Positions 58,680 through 64,000 of a stretch of 64,000 bases of DNA are shown here, piece by piece (the stretch's first letter is position 1; every line of letters begins with the position of its first letter). The stretch spans positions 135,353,032 to 135,417,031 of the forward strand of contig CM073591.1 in assembly GCA_037074705.1 (NCBI GenBank), read 5' to 3'. Below the pieces are notes generated by a model. That model worked only from the letters and a program-made list of their open reading frames with translations. It did no database searches and was not told the DNA's origin. Source of the DNA: Zhengitettix transpicula. Taxonomy: Eukaryota; Arthropoda; Insecta; Orthoptera; Tetrigidae. Made by a program: the position numbers and the translations under genes.

Positions 58680-59300
58680 CCCTCCGTTAGTCACGCTAGG
58701 TCCAGGGGGCCGACGCAATTTAATTCTTTACCTTCGGAGCCAGGTCAGATACAGGGACGAATTTTTATGACCTATTAGAGGAATTTCTTTAAAATATTCT
58801 GCAAAGGCCACACTATAATAGCAAATGAATTTTCTAGGCAAATGACGTTTTAAATTGGAAGTAGCGTATATTCGATTCAAAGGAACTACTGCGACCACTC
58901 CCGTCGGTATTTTTCTCGTCCTTGCAGCAGTACTACGGAGTAATAACACACTTTCTTTTCGTAAAAATCATTGACGCTTTTCCAATTTTAGTGTATTTCT
59001 CTTTTGATATTTAAATTTTTATTTTCATAAGTGGATATTATATTTGTGGTTTTTTTATTAAAGCTTTCCAATTTTTTTTGCAAATAATTGTAGAAAATGA
59101 GCAAAAATAAGCCTCAAGGTGTCGTCTTTAATAAGAAAATAATTATGACACAGATTTGTACCAGTCTAAAAAACTAAGAATCATCAAATTAATCGGAAAC
59201 TGAAGATATTTTAGGAACTAGGTCTGACGACTAAGGTAAGGATCTTGAAATTGTTGAATTAGATTTAAGGAACATTGCGGACCATGTTTCAAGGAAATTA
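58676..59300 (+). mobile_element. Possible piggyBac-like relic
   Basis: TTAA (58676-58679) is followed by CCCTCCGTTAGTCACGC, resembling the C-rich ends of piggyBac-like elements, which insert at TTAA. From an ATG near 59098 a stop-broken frame gives MSKNKPQGVVFNKKI, then acidic stretches (SETEDILGTRSDD, KDLEIVELD), similar in character to the N terminus of such transposases. No catalytic part or second end is visible. Confidence 0.28.
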
Positions 59301-60945
59301 TAAAGAAGTAGAACACAATATTGTTGTGAAAGTTTGTTGTTTTTTCGTATACAATCAAAAAGAATTGCCAAGAATGACTGGTCAAAAATTCAAAAAATAT
59401 TGAAACAGACTCACAATTATGTATTTATTTTACCAAAAGTGTAATTATTCAGTTTATGATATTATGTATGCAAATATTATTTATGAGAATTTCATCAGCA
59501 TTTTAACAAAAGTTGAATACTTTAAAAAATCAATAAAAATTTATCATATAAATAACTAACTGTATTTTTAAACAATTATATTTCAAGCACTCTGGAACTG
59601 TTTATATATCTGGCATCTTACTCATGTTTGGTTTACAAAATTAGAGTCGGAATATTTTATTATATAAATCTAAAGTATATTGTGATTAGAATATAAGAAT
59701 TTTATTGATAGTAGATTTTGAATAAAATTAGCAAGTTTTAATCAAACCTACCTCAATAGTTGAAGATTGAGTGGCGAGTACACCTGTTTCTCCTAGACGA
59801 CGGTCAGGAGACCGAAATTGCCATGATAATAAATCTTTCTTTATCTGCGAACTGCTACAATGTGGATGAAGGATTGCTCGTAAATGGTGTTGAGTCAGCT
59901 ACAGATTTTCTATCCATTATTGGAAAAATGATGCAATTATTTTCGCATCTTTAGTGCTCGTACTGGTCATGTGATACATTCAATCATTTGGTAATGGCGT
60001 TAAAATAGATTCTAAAATATGAAACAGATTTCCTTAGGATCAAGTGATTACACGGCGGCGTTATGAAAATATTGTGTAGTTCAGTAAATCAATACAATTA
60101 TCACTTAATATTAAATAAATTACATTCATTTTATGAAAGAATTTTTATTTCCTCATATGCTAAGTTTGTTACCATACGTCGTTGATGACAGAAATACTAA
60201 TAAATGTAAGCTTTCCCGGTGTAAATTATTAATAACTTTTCCGCGGTTGTGCACCAGGTTCAGATTTCTCGATGTTGACGTTTCTGCGGTCATTCTCTAC
60301 CGCGAAAAAATTATTAAAAATGATAGTAGTACTATTTATAGAAATTGGAATTTTGTTTCCATATAAATTATACATACGTATTGGTTACTATTTTACGAGA
60401 ATTATATTGCAAGAGTTTCAATTATTAAATTTTTTAATTCACCCTAAAATTTGTACCGTTTATTAAATTGGAAAAATAAGCTATTTGGCCAAAGAATCGG
60501 AAAACTGTGGAAGTCTATGGTTATAAATGGTAAATACTTAGAATGATAAGGTATGTTTTGGGCAGAACGCCATTTAAGCTTTGCTAAACTCAAAAAATTT
60601 TTATAAAATAAAAGGTTCCTCATACGTCTACAGTTGTAAGATTATTTTATGCCAAATTGTTGAGCTTTTATAAAGAGTTACAAGCACAGTTGATTTCCAA
60701 TAATATTCAATTTAGAGAAAAACAACAAAAACCATCTTGGCTTCTGTGATTGACATTGAAAAAAATATTTTTTTTCCAATGGTCGTTTAACGACAATATA
60801 GGATTCATCACACATTTAACATAAGTAACTACATGAATAATCAATAAGCTTGAGAATATATTCAACAGATGTTATGTGAGTGAAATAAAGTATAACTTAA
60901 ATAATTTTAATTACTTACAATGCGGAGTTAAATAAATGAGGATTG
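59301..60945. other. AT-rich DNA, nothing recognised
   Basis: No supported feature. Open frames such as 59760-59954 and 60133-60366 have no domain. Confidence 0.45.
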
Positions 60946-60949
60946 ATTA

Positions 60950-62182
60950 ATAATTCTGGTAAAAAAGTAAAAAAATATTTTTTTTTTGGAAAACTTACTT
61001 TATTTCTCAACATAGTCTCCTTCCTTGGCGATACACCTGGCCCAGCGAGTTTCCAATTTTTTCAACCCATCACAAAAATATATTTCTTCAAACTCTGTAA
61101 AATACTACGTTATGGTCTCGATCACTTCTTCATTTCATGAAAACTTCTTCCCACCAAGTGAAATTTTCAAGTTCGGGAACAAGAAGAAGTCACTTGGGGC
61201 TAGGTCTGGTAAATACTGTGGATGACAAACCAATTCGAATCCCAAGCCCCACACGCCATTGCGATGCTGCTGTGTGCGGTGGCTTATTGTCCTGATGAAA
61301 CATCACCAATCCTGGTCGTTTCTCAATCAGCACCCGTTTTAAACAGAAAAGCATTATAGAGCCCAGTTATGGTTGTGCCATTTTACAAGAAATCTATGAA
61401 TATTATACCCTGAGAATCCAAAAAGACCTTTCCAGCTGACAAAACGGACTTTTGCGTTTTCGTTGCACTTTGACCAGCTACTGTCTATTGTTTTGATTGT
61501 TTTCTGGTCTCTCGGTTGTATTGATGGATCCAAGTTTAATCTACGGTTACGAGTCTGCGCAAAATTCTTGTGGATTCCACCTGAAAATTGCTAGCTTCTA
61601 CGTTGAAATGTTTTTCCGAATCCGTTTTTGGTCCAATGTCCAACAGTCGCGGCACCCATCGCGCTCAAAGCTTTATCATGGCCAGTTTTTCACGGAGGAT
61701 GAAATGCACTCGTTCTGTTGAGAAGCCTACGCCATCAGCCACCTCACGCAGTTTTAGTCTACTATCTTCCATTACGATAGTGTTAACATTTTCGAGTTTT
61801 TCCTTAATGGTCACCTCAATTGGATGGCCGGAGCGAGCTTCATCTTCTGTGCTTCCGCGATCTTGTTTAAACTCATTAATCCAGAAGTAAATGTTCATAA
61901 ATTCTGGTGCAGGGGCCGCATGAATTTCATCCAATTTGGTTTTGATTTGTACAGCTGTCAAACCCTTAAAGTGTTTAATTACAGCGCAAAATTCGTTTTT
62001 TTCCCCATTGTCTCCGCTTGACTACACATCTTGCACCACAGAAGGCTGCCAACAATAACGGCTGGCATATGTTTACAACTTTTAGGAATATATTTGAAAT
62101 AATCATGTGTACTAACAATGGCGCGAAAGTGAAACATTTCCCTCTCTTTCATAAAAATCTACCAAAATTAACGAACAACCCT
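60950..62182 (-). mobile_element. Decayed mariner-family DNA transposon 2
   Basis: A minus-strand transposase relic lies between possible weak terminal repeats (TAATTCTGGTAAAAAA at 60951 and, inverted, TAATTTTGGTAGATTT ending near 62172). The ends are uncertain. The coding sequence is distinct from mariner 1, so two lineages are present. Confidence 0.65.
61000..62008 (-). pseudogene. Mariner transposase pseudogene 2
   Basis: From an ATG at 62006-62008 a frameshift in a run of A is followed by the open block 61665-61961. This has TAVQIKTKLDEIHAAPAPEF, NIYFWINEFKQDRGSTEDEA and RSGHPIEVT, the paired helix-turn-helix region. Further on, broken pieces give WVPRLLD, DWTWIHQYN-like residues with a stop, MFHQDNKPPHT (second Asp), HPQYLPDLAPSDFFLFPNLK (third Asp), and RWARCIAKEGDYVEK at the C terminus. 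Stops and frameshifts are numerous. The order and motifs match a DDD mariner transposase of about 345 residues. Confidence 0.85.
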
Positions 62183-62575
62183 CGTATCACAACAACTGAT
62201 TACAGCGAAATAAAATTTTAGCAAAAAAATATCAGGAGAACTGTACTAAACGCTTAGTGAATGAATTAATGTTTGTATGATAGAACAACTAGTATTAGAG
62301 CAGATAGATTCTTTAAAAGTGCAATTAATGAGTCTCAAACGAACAAAAATTTATCAATGAAGCATATTTTATTTCGCGGTGTTTTCTTACATTTCATGAC
62401 GGATTTATCAAGTGTTTATACACAGAAGCCCTTTCATAAGCCATTTTGTATAGGTCCTGCTCGGCTGAGGTTCGTTATATAAATATATATCTTCAATATA
62501 ATCAGCAAAGATATACTGCAGAAAGTTCAAATAGACGTTGGTAAAAGTTGAAAACATCGCAGCCGCAATTAGTTG
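62183..62575. other. AT-rich DNA, nothing recognised
   Basis: No supported feature. Confidence 0.4.
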
Positions 62576-62579
62576 CATT

Positions 62580-63180
62580 AGTATGCGCCGCCATGGCTAA
62601 CTGCCGACAAACTAAGGTACGCCGGAGTTGCTAACGAGGCAAAACACGATACGAACGACGGAACGCCTCTCTCCTGTGCACTCTGCCAGTTCATTTACAT
62701 CAGTTCAGAAAAATTGATTCTCATAATAAGAAAAGTCTATTATGTACGAGTTCCTATTTCGCATTTAGTTTAGTTAAATAATTATCTCGGTGGATTCAGA
62801 GGCCGGTAAAGTTTCTTTATGAAGCAGCCGCCTCTGATTCCAACTTGGGTGGCTTCGTTCCTCGGTCATAACCGAGATAATACATAACATTTGATGTATT
62901 GTAAATGTGAGAATGACCACACGGTTCTCCATTTGCGGCGGCAAACTGGGAGAGTACCCATCGCCAATCTGTACCGTAAATAACGTCCTGAAGGCAGATG
63001 CGCTCTATGGCCGATCAATAGCAAAATGTGTTTGCTTGTATTGATATGTCTGGCTGAGAGTGAACATGCAAATGATTTGGCACGGCTGCTCGTTAATGAC
63101 GGAACACGTTACTACTGCTAATCCAAAATTACGAGCTTGTTTGCACAAATTATAGGTAAATATCGTCACGGAAAGCAAAA
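62580..63180. other. Less AT-rich segment with a nested hairpin
   Basis: No open frame or transposon motif is seen. A nested inverted repeat is formed by ATTATCTCGGT (62781-62791) with ACCGAGATAAT (62871-62881), and inside it GGATTCAGAGGC (62792-62803) with GCCTCTGATTCC (62830-62841; 11 of 12). The octamer ATGCAAAT, the POU-factor site, occurs at 63067-63074. It could be a non-coding RNA or a regulatory element; I cannot tell. Confidence 0.4.
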
Positions 63181-64000
63181 CATTACTTCAAAATTATTTA
63201 AATAACCTTGACACAATTGTTATCATTGTTAGTTTTTCGAAAAATTTGCACAAATGCGTTAATTAATATTTAATATGGTATTTTAAAAACATATGCTTGT
63301 TAAAAATTCTAATCCATCGTTACTGGACACTAAACTGGAGAGAGTCATCAATAAAGTAAACGGTTTGATCAAAGTAAAAAACATAAACGACCCTCGCATG
63401 AAACTTAAGTTGCCGTTAAAGAGTGACTGTTCATCTTCACTATCCAGAGTGATTCTGCGGAATAACTACCGATTAATATTTTCGAGATCCGATAATGCAT
63501 TGGAAAAGTAGACGTTTATAATTCGGATTTCAGTTTTGTCAGATCGTATGGAAACTTGTTTGTTCCGATGAAAAAGAATTTGACTGAGGACACTCGCGGA
63601 CAGTGTGTGACTTGACAATAAATGTTTGAAATCGTCATGATAGGCGAAAAATATAACAGACGTTGTGTAAATGCAGCCTGTAAAAAATCGTTACGCTGAA
63701 AGTCAAGATAGAGGGCGAAAGTCCAGACTTCGGTTTCTGAAAAAATTAAAAAGATTGGACGAGTCTACAGCAGTCTGCGGAGTTTTTAAAAGGAGGTACA
63801 GAGAAAGAATTGGAAAATTATTGGAGATTCAGATTTTTAAGTTGTAAGATGAATTTCTTTAGAAGTTAGAAGAAGAGGCTATTGCATGCTGCAAGAGGAA
63901 GTTGTCGTTGATAGTTCGTTAGCGTGAAAGTGGTAAAAAGGGGGTTTCAAATTGGGGAAATTAAAACTTACAAATTGTTTTTAGTTTGGAGGAAAGCTAA
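63181..64000. other. Unrecognised end of window
   Basis: An open frame at 63293-63511 (72 codons, Lys/Leu-rich) matches nothing I know. The last 400 bases are purine-rich on the plus strand without a feature. Confidence 0.35.

Noticed and set aside
1..64000. CRISPR arrays, bacterial operons, ribosome-binding sites or riboswitches
   Set aside because: The repeats have no regular spacer pattern, and all recognised genes are eukaryotic transposable elements.

Overview
The window is a piece of a eukaryotic, almost certainly arthropod (probably insect), nuclear genome. It is AT-rich, has no bacterial gene organisation, and holds no convincing host protein-coding exon. What can be recognised is transposable elements of many ages: mariner DNA transposons, Penelope-like elements (PLEs), jockey/I-type LINEs, Ty3/gypsy LTR elements, tRNA-like SINE heads, foldback repeats and microsatellites. 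The species is not determinable by reading alone.

Layout. 0-10 kb: a LINE thumb fragment (1842-2160), two copies of a GC-richer dispersed repeat called family A here, and a decayed mariner (7463-8743). 10-21 kb: PLE1 (10440-12103) ending in an inverted pair of hammerhead-like segments, more family A copies, a foldback repeat (17486-17665), a LINE fragment (18151-18570) and PLE2 (20284-20960). 21-31 kb: a long family A copy (21905-22420), very AT-rich DNA, a tRNA-like region (26529-26705), a 154-bp inverted duplication (26744-26897 and 28323-28476), and a Ty3/gypsy RNase H fragment (29497-30025). 31-34.5 kb: a jockey LINE interrupted by a second LINE, followed by a family A copy. 35-42 kb: foldback hammerhead-like repeats, a compound microsatellite and a primer-binding-site-like repeat cluster. 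42-46.8 kb: a complete, recently inserted, GC-rich Ty3/gypsy element on the minus strand. 47-58 kb: four more foldback repeats, a family A copy and an I-type LINE whose endonuclease is joined directly to RNase H. 58-64 kb: a LINE 3' fragment, a possible piggyBac-like end, a second decayed mariner and a structured, less AT-rich segment near 62.8 kb.

The gypsy element is the only near-intact one. Its two 286-bp LTRs read as identical, pol is open for 1061 codons, gag has one in-frame TGA, and the gag/pol overlap carries a textbook -1 frameshift signal (G GGA AAC, 6-nt spacer, 10-bp GC hairpin). The most unusual recurrent structure is a set of short foldback units pairing two inverted hammerhead-like cores (CTGANGA ... 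GAAAC). One single-sided unit lies just beyond the GIY-YIG endonuclease remnant of PLE2, which ties the family to PLE terminal repeats. All assignments come from reading motifs; no database search was possible.
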